A stretch of DNA of 64,000 nucleotides from Shewanella yunxiaonensis. Lineage in GTDB: Bacteria; Pseudomonadota; Gammaproteobacteria; Enterobacterales; Shewanellaceae. The DNA is taken from NCBI RefSeq assembly GCF_018223345.1, contig NZ_CP073587.1, forward strand, positions 3,597,001 to 3,661,000, read 5' to 3'. Positions within the stretch are counted from its first letter, which is position 1. Each line of letters opens with the position of its first letter. The notes under the pieces are model-generated. The model worked only from the letters and a program-made list of their open reading frames with translations. It was not told where the DNA came from and searched no databases. Below, piece after piece: positions 53,560-63,371 of this stretch. The translations under genes were made by a program, and so were the position numbers.

Positions 53560-55305
53560 ATGCGCCGCTCAATTTTCAGCGTTCTCATGTTGTCACTGAC
53601 TATCACGGCAGTTCCTGGGATCGTCCCCCAAGCTTCAGCCTCAGTATTAAATATCAGCCGCCCATCACAGGGGCAGTTAGGCTTGGTGACCATTAATCCT
53701 TATGGTTATGCACCGCTGACCGCTATTATTGGGCTCGCCGGTCATATGCCCACCGATGTGCGGGTGACCGTCAAGGGTAAGGGCAAAGAGGGCGTCGATA
53801 TCAGTTACAATGTCGGCCACACCCAACTGCTGACTTACGATGGGGTGCCGGTCTTCGGTCTGTATGCCAATTACCAGAACCAAGTGGAACTGCGTTACAC
53901 CTTGGACGGTAAACAGGTCGATGAAACTTACCGGATCTTCACCCAGCCTTTGCTAGGGGTCAGTGTTGACAATGCGGTGTCAGCATATCCGACCGTAAAA
54001 CCCGTTACTGTTGCCAAAGGCTTTAAACAACGTCTGTATTGGATCAATCACCTGGTTGCCGACCAGAACTCAGAATCTATCCGTTGGGCCAATGGTGGTG
54101 CGCTGGAGTGGGATCGCTGGCCGATTGAATTTATTACCGATACTCAAGGTGAAGTGCGCTGGTATCTGGATCCCTACAAAATTCACGATCAGAACGACAT
54201 TGCCAAGCGCGGCATTCTGATGGGCGTGCATCAGCTCACCAATGGTGATGTGGTTTTTCTGCAAGGACAACGTTACTACCGCATGGACCTGATGGGCCGC
54301 ATGGTCTTTCAGCGCTGGTTACCTCGGGGCTACATCGATATGTCGCATGACATGAAGGCCTTACCCAATGGTCATTTCCTGCTGAGAGCCGCCAAAAAAG
54401 ATTATCATCGCCCCGATGGCAAAGTTGTGGATACGGTGCGCGATCAGATCCTCGAAGTCGATGCCGATGGCCGATTAGTCGATGTTTGGGATCTCAACCA
54501 AATTCTCGATCCCCTCCGCGATGCCTTGATGTCAGCGTTAGATCCACGGGCGGTGTGTCTCAGTGTCGACCTCAAAGCGAAGGATGCCAAGTTGGAGCCG
54601 GACGCGCCGTTTGGCGATCATATGGGCGTCGGAACCGGTCGCAACTGGGCGCATGTAAACTCGGTGGAATATGATCCGCACGATGACGCCATCATTATTT
54701 CACTCCGGCATCAAGGCGTATTCAAGATTGGTCGCGATAAACAGGTGAAATGGATTCTGGCGCCCCGCAAAGGCTGGAATGAAAAACTGGCCAGTAAACT
54801 GCTGACACCGGTGGATGCCAAAGGCCATCAGCTGGACTGCGACGAAAACGGCTTGTGTGACAACAGCAATTTTGACTTTGGTTATGCGCAGCACGCGGCT
54901 TATCTGGTCCCACAAAAAGGCACATTAACACTGTTTGATAATGGCGATGGCCGCCATCTTGAACAACCGCTATTTGCCAATCAGAAATATAGCCGTGCGG
55001 TCGAATACAAGATCGACGAACAGAAACTCACCGTGCAGCAAAAATGGGAGTTCGGTAAAGACAAAGGTTATGACTGGTACAGTCCGGTAACGTCTATCAT
55101 CCGCTATCAGCCGGATACCGACACCATGATGGTGTTTTTTGCCACCGGTAAGTTGCTGGAACAGGAACTGACCGAACCCAAACTCGTCGAAGTCAAATAC
55201 GGCAGCCAGCAGGTGGAAGTGGAACTGGATATGACCGCAACCACCTCACAACAAGCCTCTTATCGGGCCCTGGTGATCCATCCGGAACTGGCCTTCGGCC
55301 GTTAA
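53560..55305 (+). CDS. assT: Periplasmic arylsulfate sulfotransferase
   Basis: 581 residues from the ATG at 53560 (GGAG and AAAGG upstream; the frame extends 11 codons further). Signal peptide to about residue 29 (PQASA-S). A six-bladed propeller enzyme that transfers sulfate between phenols through a sulfo-histidine. The catalytic histidine is H445 (YAQHAAYL), 12 residues after C433, and C427/C433 have the six-residue spacing of the E. coli AssT disulfide. No dsbL/dsbI pair follows, unlike in uropathogenic E. coli. Confidence 0.92.
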   Translation: MRRSIFSVLMLSLTITAVPGIVPQASASVLNISRPSQGQLGLVTINPYGYAPLTAIIGLAGHMPTDVRVTVKGKGKEGVDISYNVGHTQLLTYDGVPVFGLYANYQNQVELRYTLDGKQVDETYRIFTQPLLGVSVDNAVSAYPTVKPVTVAKGFKQRLYWINHLVADQNSESIRWANGGALEWDRWPIEFITDTQGEVRWYLDPYKIHDQNDIAKRGILMGVHQLTNGDVVFLQGQRYYRMDLMGRMVFQRWLPRGYIDMSHDMKALPNGHFLLRAAKKDYHRPDGKVVDTVRDQILEVDADGRLVDVWDLNQILDPLRDALMSALDPRAVCLSVDLKAKDAKLEPDAPFGDHMGVGTGRNWAHVNSVEYDPHDDAIIISLRHQGVFKIGRDKQVKWILAPRKGWNEKLASKLLTPVDAKGHQLDCDENGLCDNSNFDFGYAQHAAYLVPQKGTLTLFDNGDGRHLEQPLFANQKYSRAVEYKIDEQKLTVQQKWEFGKDKGYDWYSPVTSIIRYQPDTDTMMVFFATGKLLEQELTEPKLVEVKYGSQQVEVELDMTATTSQQASYRALVIHPELAFGR

Positions 55306-55323
55306 GCACCATCAATAATCATC

Positions 55324-55350
55324 AGGCTGCTGTAATGGCAGCCTTTTTTT
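55324..55350 (+). terminator. Rho-independent terminator after assT
   Basis: Stem AGGCTGC (55324-55330)/GCAGCCT (55338-55344) followed by T7, 19 bp after the assT stop. Confidence 0.88.
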
Positions 55351-55451
55351 GTTTGGCTATATCCGCAGATAAGCTGTTTTCTTTTCAGTAATGCCCGTTA
55401 CAATAATCGGCCAAGTTGTCGCCTCAAACTGTTGTTAACCGGTATTATTGA

Positions 55452-56228
55452 ATGACCAAAAGCGCCCGAAATCTTTTACTGTTAGTTGCTGCACTGATCG
55501 TCGTTGCTGCCGCCGTTGCTGCTTATTTCTGGCAGACTCCCGCTCACAACCCAAATGCGTTATGGCAACTGATCAGTGAACGCTGCGTGCCAGACATGGA
55601 AGAGCATGGTAAGCCAGCCCCGTGCAGTGAAGTCAATGAATCGCTCGGGTATGTCACATTAAAAGATCGCAACGGCATTCTGCAATACCTGTTGATGCCG
55701 GTTGACCACATCTCCGGTATTGAAAGTCCAGAGTTGCTACAGCGCAATACCCCTAACTTTTTTGCCATCGCCTGGGAGCAACGCCAGTTAGCAAAAGCAA
55801 TTATGGTGCAGCACCATCAACAGGTGCCGGATAGCGCACTGTCGCTGGCAATTAATTCCGAATATGGTCGTACCCAGAATCAACTGCATATCCATATTTC
55901 CTGCTTACGGCAAGATGTAAGACAGCAGCTGGACGTGTTAACCCCCTCGCTCAACGACCATTGGCAACAACACGAGCTGGGCCCCAACGATTATTGGTTA
56001 CGAGAACTCAGTGACCAGCAACTGCATGATGAAAGTGCCTTCATCCGGCTTGCTCGGGAACTGCCAGATGCCAATGACAATATGGGTCACTATGGTCTGG
56101 CACTTGCCAATCTGCCGAATGGCAAATTGGTGCTGATGGCAATTAAGGCCAACTGGTTCGCGGCAAATAACGCTTCAGCAGAAGAGTTACAAAATCACAG
56201 CTGCCCGATCTTAAACACCAGGTTGTAA
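55452..56228 (+). CDS. cdh: CDP-diacylglycerol pyrophosphatase
   Basis: 258 residues (251 in E. coli). One N-terminal membrane anchor (about 7-28), then the HIT-like catalytic domain with QNQLHIHISCLR (HxHxS), the family signature. Hydrolyses CDP-diacylglycerol to phosphatidate and CMP at the inner membrane. Followed about 70 bp later by a secreted nuclease gene on the same strand. Confidence 0.92.
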   Translation: MTKSARNLLLLVAALIVVAAAVAAYFWQTPAHNPNALWQLISERCVPDMEEHGKPAPCSEVNESLGYVTLKDRNGILQYLLMPVDHISGIESPELLQRNTPNFFAIAWEQRQLAKAIMVQHHQQVPDSALSLAINSEYGRTQNQLHIHISCLRQDVRQQLDVLTPSLNDHWQQHELGPNDYWLRELSDQQLHDESAFIRLARELPDANDNMGHYGLALANLPNGKLVLMAIKANWFAANNASAEELQNHSCPILNTRL

Positions 56229-56298
56229 CTGCGGGTTCGTGGCATCGTCTTTACCCTTTGCGATTCAGCCTAATCGCGCTTTAGGAGAACCACCACTT

Positions 56299-57060
56299 AT
56301 GTATCGTTATTGCGGCTTTTTGTTGTTAGTACTGTCCAGTCAGGTACATGCCTGGGGCTTTACCGGTCACAAAGCCTTTTGTGAAGCGGCCTACGACCTG
56401 ACTTCAGCAACCACCCAAAAAGCATTGGATGCTATTGCGGCAAAACAAGGGACTTACCATTCCTTTGCCGAAGCCTGCACCTGGGCCGATGACATCAAAA
56501 AAGACCACCAATGGGACTGGTCAAAACACCTGCATTACATCAATGTCAGTCGCAGCGAAACCACCCTGCACGATGCCGATTGCAATAAAGGGTGTGTGCT
56601 CAGCGCCATTGCCGAACAGGAAGCAAAACTGCAGCAAGATCCACAAAACTGGCAGGCACTGTTTTTCCTGGCCCATTTTGTCGGGGATCTGCATCAGCCG
56701 CTACACGTCAGCTATGCCGACGACTGGGGTGGCAATAAAACACAAGTCACTTTCTTTGGTGAACCGGCAAATCTGCATGGTGTTTTTGACTTTGGCATCA
56801 TTGAACACATGGTAGGCGATGACTGGAAAGACTTTGGCGATCACTTGGCAAAACTCGCCAACAAGGACGATGCCAGCGGTACGCCTGAACAGTGGGGCGA
56901 TGAGTCATTGGCGCTGACCCGCGAGATCTATGCTGGGTATCAGCCACATGAGATCCTGGGGCAACCTTACGTTGAACAATACGGCCCATTGATTGAACAG
57001 CAGATTGAAAAAGGTGCCGTGCGTCTGGCCAAAATTCTCGACCAAATCTATAACCCTTGA
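56299..57060 (+). CDS. Secreted S1/P1-type zinc nuclease
   Basis: 253 residues from the ATG at 56299 (GGAG 11 bp upstream); the frame extends 20 codons further. Signal peptide MYRYCGFLLLVLSSQVHA cleaves before W19, giving the N-terminal Trp-Gly that binds zinc in this family. Further zinc ligands: GHKAF, WADDIK, HYINV, AHFVGDLHQPLH and NLHGVFD. It degrades single-stranded nucleic acid outside the cytoplasm, perhaps for phosphate or nucleotide supply. Confidence 0.92.
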   Translation: MYRYCGFLLLVLSSQVHAWGFTGHKAFCEAAYDLTSATTQKALDAIAAKQGTYHSFAEACTWADDIKKDHQWDWSKHLHYINVSRSETTLHDADCNKGCVLSAIAEQEAKLQQDPQNWQALFFLAHFVGDLHQPLHVSYADDWGGNKTQVTFFGEPANLHGVFDFGIIEHMVGDDWKDFGDHLAKLANKDDASGTPEQWGDESLALTREIYAGYQPHEILGQPYVEQYGPLIEQQIEKGAVRLAKILDQIYNP

Positions 57061-57230
57061 GCGTATCACTCAATAGCCCCAGCCCGGTCGTTCCAGGCTG
57101 GTCGCTATCTGAACAGGCTACGGCGTTCAGGCAAATACTGCTGACATGGCGCCAGAATAAAAGCCGCTGACAAACAGAAGTGCATCGCACGTCCGCATCG
57201 TTACCAGCGGCATGTTGGGGTCAGCCGAGA

Positions 57231-58379
57231 TCAGGCATGAGCCACGGGATTGGCATGTTGCCCGGGCTTTCTCAGCAACATTAACAGGTAGAGGAACGAG
57301 ACCCCCGCCATGGTCAGGAACAATAAGCCATCGGAATACTGCTGCATCAGCAGCGCGATCAAAGACGGCCCAAAAAGACTGCCGGTGGTGTAAGACAGCA
57401 ATAATGCCTGATTCATCGAGACTAACTGTTGATGAGGCACTTTTTCACAGGCCCAGGCCATCGCTACCGGGTACAAAGTAAAACCCGCCGCACCGAGGAT
57501 AAACAGGGCGGGGGTCAGTGCTGCATGAACCAGCATGGCTAATGACCCCAGAATCACCACGAACACCTGCACTCGCAACAACATCAGCCGGCCATAGCGA
57601 TCTGCCAGTCGCCCCACCGGCCACTGACCTAAAATCCCTGCGCTCACCAGCAACGCCATCCAGAAGCCGACACTGGCATCAGACATCCCTTGATGATTGA
57701 GATATAACGGCATCAAGCCATAGAGCGACCCCAGTACCACCCCGGAAATCAAACAACCGTGAACGCCCAGTCGTGCCTGACGTAACTTCAGCATCGACCA
57801 CACTTTCGGCGCCGGTTGACTCGGCTCCTGGGCATTGACAATGCGGGTAAACAACAGAGGTAGTACCGAACTCAGCACTAACACCAGCGCCCACGGCAAC
57901 ACACTCATCAGTGTCGTTGGTAATTTGGTCAGCAGTAACTGTCCGGCAACCGTGCCGAAATAGTACACCATCATATAGGCCGCCAATAAACGGCCCCGAC
58001 TAGTTGAGGTACCACTGCACATCAAAGCGCTTTCGACGACAACCCAGATCATGGCACAGCCAACACCGGCAATAAATCGCCAGATAAACCAGCTGTAAAA
58101 ACCCACCATTAACCCGAGACCGGCACAGCCGAGCGCAAACATCAGGGTTGCCACATAATAACTGCGATTAAATCCGTAACGACTGATAAATCGTCCGGCA
58201 ATCAATGTGCCGAGCAAGTTACCGGCAAAATAGGAGGAACTCACCATACCCACTTGCCAGGTCGGTAAGCTTTCATGGGCCAGCCATAACGGCACCAGAG
58301 TGTTCAACACGGCAATCGCTAATGTCAGTAACAATAAGCCACTAAGCAGCAACAGCACAGGCCGGGTATAGATGGACAT
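57231..58379 (-). CDS. ycaD: MFS transporter, YcaD type
   Basis: 382 residues, the same length as E. coli YcaD. Twelve helices with MFS loops [14 protein letters not shown] and [14 protein letters not shown] between helices 2/3 and 8/9. Substrate unknown. No regulator adjacent. Confidence 0.88.
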   Translation of the reverse strand: MSIYTRPVLLLLSGLLLLTLAIAVLNTLVPLWLAHESLPTWQVGMVSSSYFAGNLLGTLIAGRFISRYGFNRSYYVATLMFALGCAGLGLMVGFYSWFIWRFIAGVGCAMIWVVVESALMCSGTSTSRGRLLAAYMMVYYFGTVAGQLLLTKLPTTLMSVLPWALVLVLSSVLPLLFTRIVNAQEPSQPAPKVWSMLKLRQARLGVHGCLISGVVLGSLYGLMPLYLNHQGMSDASVGFWMALLVSAGILGQWPVGRLADRYGRLMLLRVQVFVVILGSLAMLVHAALTPALFILGAAGFTLYPVAMAWACEKVPHQQLVSMNQALLLSYTTGSLFGPSLIALLMQQYSDGLLFLTMAGVSFLYLLMLLRKPGQHANPVAHA

Positions 58380-58773
58380 GCGGAGGAAACCGGAGAGGCA
58401 AGGAGTGAAAATGCGCGCATTATTCCACCGGCATCAACGGTGTCAATCGGCCGCTTTTGGCAGCAGCAGTGTCACGATATTTTTTGTATTAAAAAATTGA
58501 CCGCAGCACATAAATAAACACATTAACATATTGATATGTATTTAATTATTTAAATTAGTCAGAACCAAAATAAGCGATATTCATCCAAAATATTTCATCA
58601 ATATATTATTTCATGTGACACCAGCACGCCCCATAAAGACCTTGTTATCCCCATCATCGCGGCTATCTAGCTTATTGAAAATGCTGCGCTATGTGACGTG
58701 TTCATGCTATAACGCTGCTCAGCTATGTTAACGACTTGCCACAGTCCCAGTTTGCCATCCATGCCGACACCAC
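58380..58773. other. Intergenic region between divergent ycaD and azlC
   Basis: 394 bp, AT-rich at 58480-58620. Only promoter sequence is expected here; I see no gene, no strong hairpin and no recognisable operator. Confidence 0.5.
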
Positions 58774-59523
58774 ATGAACAACATCAGTAGTCACAACAAC
58801 CATCCTTCAGCATACAGCCTCAAAGGCCAGCGGGCGCAGTTGATAAAGGGGGCTATTGATATCATTCCACTGTGTCTGGCGGTATTGCCATGGGGAATTC
58901 TGGCAGGTTCGATGGCGATTCAATCAGGATTGGACGTGTGGCAGAGCCTGGGAATGTCAGCCATCATTTTTGCCGGGGCGGCGCAACTGGTCACCTTGAG
59001 TATGCTGATTTCCGGAGCCAACGTATTCAGCATTATTATCACTATCTTTTTCCTGACATCACAGCACTTCATTTATGGGTTAACGCTGCGTGAGTTTGTC
59101 ACCCAACTAAAACTCAAATACCGATTACCCATCGGCTTTCTGTTGACCGATGAACTGTTTGCGCTCAGCGTGCCGAAAGTGCGCGAGCAGGCGCTGACCG
59201 TAAGTTATCTGATTGGGGCGGGACTGACGTTCTATCTGTTTTGGGTACTGGTGAGTGGTGTCGGCATCTGGCTCGCGGCGTCAGTTCCCGATCTGGCGAA
59301 ATATCATTTGGATTTCTCCATCATCGCAACCTTTATCACCATCGTGGTGCCCATGATTAAAAACCTCAGCACATTGGCCGGGGGGCTTTTTTCGCTACTG
59401 CTGTCTGCGGTATTAACGCTAGCCCAAGTTGAAGGCGCTATCGTCATTGCCGGTATCGGTGGCATGGCCTTCGCCGTCACTGTCGCCCATTGGTTGCCTA
59501 AGCCCGCGGAGGAATCAGTATGA
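58774..59523 (+). CDS. azlC: AzlC-family branched-chain amino acid exporter subunit
   Basis: 249 residues with about six to seven helices. Family blocks: LPWGILAGSMAIQSGL, SAIIFAGAAQLVTLSMLISG and TSQHFIYGLTLRE. With AzlD it exports branched-chain amino acids or analogues. Overlaps azlD by 4 bp. The start codon has no clear Shine-Dalgarno. Confidence 0.92.
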   Translation: MNNISSHNNHPSAYSLKGQRAQLIKGAIDIIPLCLAVLPWGILAGSMAIQSGLDVWQSLGMSAIIFAGAAQLVTLSMLISGANVFSIIITIFFLTSQHFIYGLTLREFVTQLKLKYRLPIGFLLTDELFALSVPKVREQALTVSYLIGAGLTFYLFWVLVSGVGIWLAASVPDLAKYHLDFSIIATFITIVVPMIKNLSTLAGGLFSLLLSAVLTLAQVEGAIVIAGIGGMAFAVTVAHWLPKPAEESV

Positions 59524-59840
59524 GTTGGCTGTTACTTCTGACGCTGGCCGTTATTGTCTTTTTCAATCGCTATCTGTTTCTGGAACCCAAACTGCCGCTG
59601 CGGATCCCGAAACTGGTGCGTGAAGCGTTATCTTACTCTGCCCCCTGTTTGCTTATCGCTATCTGTGCCCCGGTCATCTTGGTAGATCATGGTACTTTGC
59701 GACCGCTGCCAGACAATCCTTACCTTTGGGGAGCAATTATTGCCGTAGTGATTGCTTACGTTGTCAGGCACATGTTGAGTGCAGTAGCACTCAGTTTGTT
59801 GGCTTTTTATCTGCTTAACTGGTGGATGTCTGCGAGCTAA
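59520..59840 (+). CDS. azlD: AzlD-family exporter subunit
   Basis: 106 residues with three or four helices and the family's FNRYLFLEPKLPLRIPKLVREALSY-type segment (PRLLPRxF equivalents). Small partner of AzlC, coupled by a 4-bp overlap. Confidence 0.9.
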   Translation: MSWLLLLTLAVIVFFNRYLFLEPKLPLRIPKLVREALSYSAPCLLIAICAPVILVDHGTLRPLPDNPYLWGAIIAVVIAYVVRHMLSAVALSLLAFYLLNWWMSAS

Positions 59841-59850
59841 GCCCCGAACA

Positions 59851-61914
59851 TCAGGCCATCTCCTCTTTACTGCTCAGATCAATCCTTCCTTTATGCAGCA
59901 ATGCTTCCAACTGCTCAGCCGACATCGGTTTAGCAAATAAAAAGCCCTGTCCCTCTTCGCAACCGAGCTGTTGCAGCAGTGCCATCTGTTCAGGTGTTTC
60001 AATCCCTTCGGCAATAACCGTGCGATTGAGGGTATGACCAATCCCAATAATCGCCTCCACCAGTTGTTCATCCTTTTGGTCGCGTAGCGCGTTTATGACG
60101 AAGGAGCGATCTATTTTCAGTACTTTTACCGGTAAATCGCGTAAACGCGACAGGCTGGAATGCCCGGTGCCAAAGTCATCAATGGCCAGCGTAAACCCAT
60201 ACTGCTGCAAAGCCTGAAGCTGCGGCAAAATACGGCTCATATTGTCCATGAGGTTATTTTCGGTAATTTCTAGCTGCACATGTCGTGGATCAACCTCTAA
60301 CTGCTGCGTTAACGACAGCACTCGTTCACTGATATTACGTCGCAGTAACTGCTTGGCCGAGATGTTGATGGCAACATCAACCGTAAACCCTTGTTGTTGC
60401 CACCATGACATCTGTTCAAATGCGCGCACCAGTACCCAGTCACCTAACTCCACGATTAACCCAGAGTCTTCCGCTATCGGAATAAACTCTGCCGGAGAAA
60501 TCATGCCCTGTTGCGGGTGGTGCCAGCGCAATAGGGCTTCAACGCCGGCAATGCGACCATCGCGTAAGTCCACTTTGGGTTGATAAAACAACATCAGCTG
60601 TGCACAGTCACTCATCGCTAAGCGCAGTTCCTGATCCAACTTGATCCGTCGTGTCATCTTCGACGTCATAATGGGCTGGAAGAAACGGAAACAACTGCCG
60701 CCTTCATCTTTGGCAATCCGCATCGCCTGATTGGCATGCATCAGTAAACTACGGGCATTGGCACCATCGTCTGCATAACATGCCAATCCCAGTGATGCGG
60801 TCACATGTATGCAAAAGCTTTCCCCCTCAAACGGTTCCGCAATAGATTGCAGCAGTTGTCGCATCAGCTGCACTAACTCCAGATTTTCTTTGCGTTGGTC
60901 GAGGACAATGGCAAATTCATCACCGGTTATGCGCCCGAGAAACCCGTGATACTGCTGAACCAATCCTTGCAATCGCTCGCCGATCCCGATCAGCAGCTCA
61001 TCGCCCTTATCGTGCCCCAGGCTATTATTGATGTCTTTAAAGCGGTCTAAACCCACCGAAATCACAACCAGTGAGCTGCCATTCTGCTGCGCCAACGTTA
61101 TACAGGTCTGAATTTTTTCGAGCATGGAGATGCGATTGGGTAAGCCAGTCAAGGGATCATTAAAGGTTTGAAAACTGACCCGATGGGCAATTTCAGCATC
61201 CATCTTTCTAAGCAGCAGCAGGTACTGCTTTTCGCGACGATAGAGTGACAACAGCAGCGGGCGAAAGATAAACAACGCCTCCAGTAACAGCGTTATCAAC
61301 ATACCCATTAACGACAGTCGGTTGTACTGCTGTAATTTGGCAATGGCCGCTTCACTGTCTTTCTGAAATTGCAGTACCAGCGCATCCAACGCGTTAAGAA
61401 TGTCATAACGCGCCATTGTGCTTAACGCCTGATAGGCTTGCTGTCGCGCAGTCAGCGGCAATGATTCGTCGACGATACTGTCAGCTAACTGAAAAAAAGC
61501 CTGTAGTCGTTGGTCGAGATTAATCGGCGGGCTGGTAAAGATTTTATGTATGGCGGCGGATTCCGGCGCGGGAATTTCCAGCGACAGAGACCCATGCATC
61601 AAGCCCTGATGGACTTTTTTCATGGTGGCAATAGCGTCGAGATATTCTCCCGGATAGAGCGTGATGGATTGATTACGTTTTTCCGCTAATAACTGCCCGG
61701 CGAACAGCGTAATACGTTGCGATAACATGCGCTGCCGCCCCGCTAGGTTTACCACTCTGGCGCTGGCTTCCTGCTGGTTGACGATGCTTTGCACTAAATA
61801 ATGCGACAACAGTGCTAAGACCCCAATAATCAGCAATGCCAGTAGATAGGTCAGTGTGCCGCGTCGCCAATGCAACCGCAGAAGTTGAAGATTCTTAAAC
61901 ACTGGCCTTTTCAT
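59851..61914 (-). CDS. PilJ-type sensor GGDEF-EAL protein
   Basis: 687 residues from the ATG at 61914 (GGAG 10 bp upstream; the frame extends 35 codons further). Helix 1 (about 18-40), a periplasmic PilJ/NarX-like domain (NLAGRQRMLSQRI at about 55), helix 2 (about 215-235), then GGDEF (about 260-420) and EAL (about 430-680). The cyclase motif reads TGDEF (RITGDEFAIVL), a variant that may lower activity. EAL keeps EALLRW, NIS, EITEN and DDFGTG. Probably a membrane-bound c-di-GMP phosphodiesterase. Confidence 0.92.
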   Translation of the reverse strand: MKRPVFKNLQLLRLHWRRGTLTYLLALLIIGVLALLSHYLVQSIVNQQEASARVVNLAGRQRMLSQRITLFAGQLLAEKRNQSITLYPGEYLDAIATMKKVHQGLMHGSLSLEIPAPESAAIHKIFTSPPINLDQRLQAFFQLADSIVDESLPLTARQQAYQALSTMARYDILNALDALVLQFQKDSEAAIAKLQQYNRLSLMGMLITLLLEALFIFRPLLLSLYRREKQYLLLLRKMDAEIAHRVSFQTFNDPLTGLPNRISMLEKIQTCITLAQQNGSSLVVISVGLDRFKDINNSLGHDKGDELLIGIGERLQGLVQQYHGFLGRITGDEFAIVLDQRKENLELVQLMRQLLQSIAEPFEGESFCIHVTASLGLACYADDGANARSLLMHANQAMRIAKDEGGSCFRFFQPIMTSKMTRRIKLDQELRLAMSDCAQLMLFYQPKVDLRDGRIAGVEALLRWHHPQQGMISPAEFIPIAEDSGLIVELGDWVLVRAFEQMSWWQQQGFTVDVAINISAKQLLRRNISERVLSLTQQLEVDPRHVQLEITENNLMDNMSRILPQLQALQQYGFTLAIDDFGTGHSSLSRLRDLPVKVLKIDRSFVINALRDQKDEQLVEAIIGIGHTLNRTVIAEGIETPEQMALLQQLGCEEGQGFLFAKPMSAEQLEALLHKGRIDLSSKEEMA

Positions 61915-62273
61915 GCTGTAGACGCTCCTTGTTAACAGTATGCCCGACACGTAATTTTCCGATGGTGTAGCTACGGCGTTATCAGTAATGAGTGTAGTTT
62001 CAGCATCATCATAGAGCACAATTTTTCACCAAGCTAGATGCAGCCATATGAATAAGCGCTGTCATGCTTTTTATGCTGTAGCATCAGTTAGTCAATTTCA
62101 CCGTTCATCGGTTAAAACCGCTAAGCAGTTCTTGATGCCTACCCACACTTAGTATTATCTATATGATTTTAATCGTAAATAATTCTGGCACAACATCTGC
62201 TATGTCTGAACCGAGAATTTCATCGCGGGGTAACGTCTATGGTTATTCCGCCCGATAACAAGGACTGACTGAT

Positions 62274-63035
62274 ATGTTTATCCGCTCAACACTGCTGGCA
62301 ATAGCCTGCATGCTGCCACTTACCGGCTGCGTGTTTTATGTTAATGGCGCACCAAGTGAACCGTTGAATTTCGGTCACCGGACGTTGCAACTCAACGCTA
62401 CCGATATTCAGCAGTTAAAAGCCGATACGGGTGCCGGGGATCTGGTGATTGTCGGTGTTGCCGGACAACAACAGATTACCGTGGATGCCGATGTTTATGA
62501 GTATCCAGATAACCCCGCCAAACTGACACTCGAACAGCATGGCACGCAAGCCGTGTTAGTCGCCAAGTTCGATAGTCACTTCAGCATCAATCGTAACTCG
62601 CCCCATATTAACTTGCGGGTTACCGTCCCGGCCGCTATCGCGCTTGATATCACCGATGGTTCCGGACAATTGGAGATCCGCGATATGACCGCCGATGTAA
62701 CAGTCGTTGATGGTTCCGGCGATCTCACCATTCGCGGCGGCCATAACCTCGATATCGAGGACGGCTCAGGCAGTGTGTTGCTGGCAAACATCAGCGGTAA
62801 AATTCGCCTGGATGATGGTTCTGGTGACATCAACATCCGTAATGTCGCTGGCGATATTCGGATTGATGATGGCTCTGGTGGTATGACCGTTAAAAATGTC
62901 CAAGGCACTGTCACCATTGATGATGGTTCCGGCGACATTGATGTGCGCCACACTCTGGGGCTGAATATCGAGAGCGCGGGCTCTGGCGATGTGCACTTTG
63001 ACGATATTAATGGGCCAGTAAAACTGAACAAGTAA
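62274..63035 (+). CDS. DUF4097-like beta-helix lipoprotein
   Basis: 253 residues. Lipobox LTGC (Cys about 19) predicts a lipoprotein. After residue 120 the sequence is made of about seven short repeats, each near 18-20 residues, with a DGSG turn (ITDGSGQLEI, VVDGSGDLTI, IEDGSGSVLL, LDDGSGDINI, IDDGSGGMTV, IDDGSGDIDV, SAGSGDVHF). This suggests a regular beta-solenoid. Function unknown. Confidence 0.85.
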   Translation: MFIRSTLLAIACMLPLTGCVFYVNGAPSEPLNFGHRTLQLNATDIQQLKADTGAGDLVIVGVAGQQQITVDADVYEYPDNPAKLTLEQHGTQAVLVAKFDSHFSINRNSPHINLRVTVPAAIALDITDGSGQLEIRDMTADVTVVDGSGDLTIRGGHNLDIEDGSGSVLLANISGKIRLDDGSGDINIRNVAGDIRIDDGSGGMTVKNVQGTVTIDDGSGDIDVRHTLGLNIESAGSGDVHFDDINGPVKLNK

Positions 63036-63088
63036 CAGAGCAGATGTAAAAAGCCGGGCATTTGTCCAGCTTATTTACGAGAACAACT

Positions 63089-63355
63089 TCAGCGTAACTG
63101 ACTGTCTTTGGAACCCCGACGATTATACCCCGCAAAGGCCTGACGTTGTTTGTCTTGCGCTGCCTGACAATTCACGCACAAGCGCACACCCGGAATCGCC
63201 ACACGTCGCGCCTCTGGGATCGTGTCGCCGCACTCTTCGCATTCAGTCAGACTTTCGCCCTTGGGAAGCTCACCGCGCACCCGGGCGAGCGCATCTTCAA
63301 CAGTGCTGTCGATCTGTTGTTGCTCAGCCCCATCTTGTGCCCAACCTGATGCCAC
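63089..63355 (-). CDS. ybiI: DksA/TraR-type zinc-finger protein YbiI
   Basis: 88 residues, exactly the length of E. coli YbiI, with GTG start at 63355 and GGAGG 5 bp upstream. The frame is open further upstream, but that part overlaps the flavin reductase. C4 zinc finger CEECGDTIPEARR ... CVNC and the conserved tail GYNRRGSKDSQLR. Small DksA-like proteins may bind RNA polymerase; its own role is unsettled. Confidence 0.94.
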   Translation of the reverse strand: MASGWAQDGAEQQQIDSTVEDALARVRGELPKGESLTECEECGDTIPEARRVAIPGVRLCVNCQAAQDKQRQAFAGYNRRGSKDSQLR

Positions 63356-63371
63356 AATGACCTCCGCTTTT

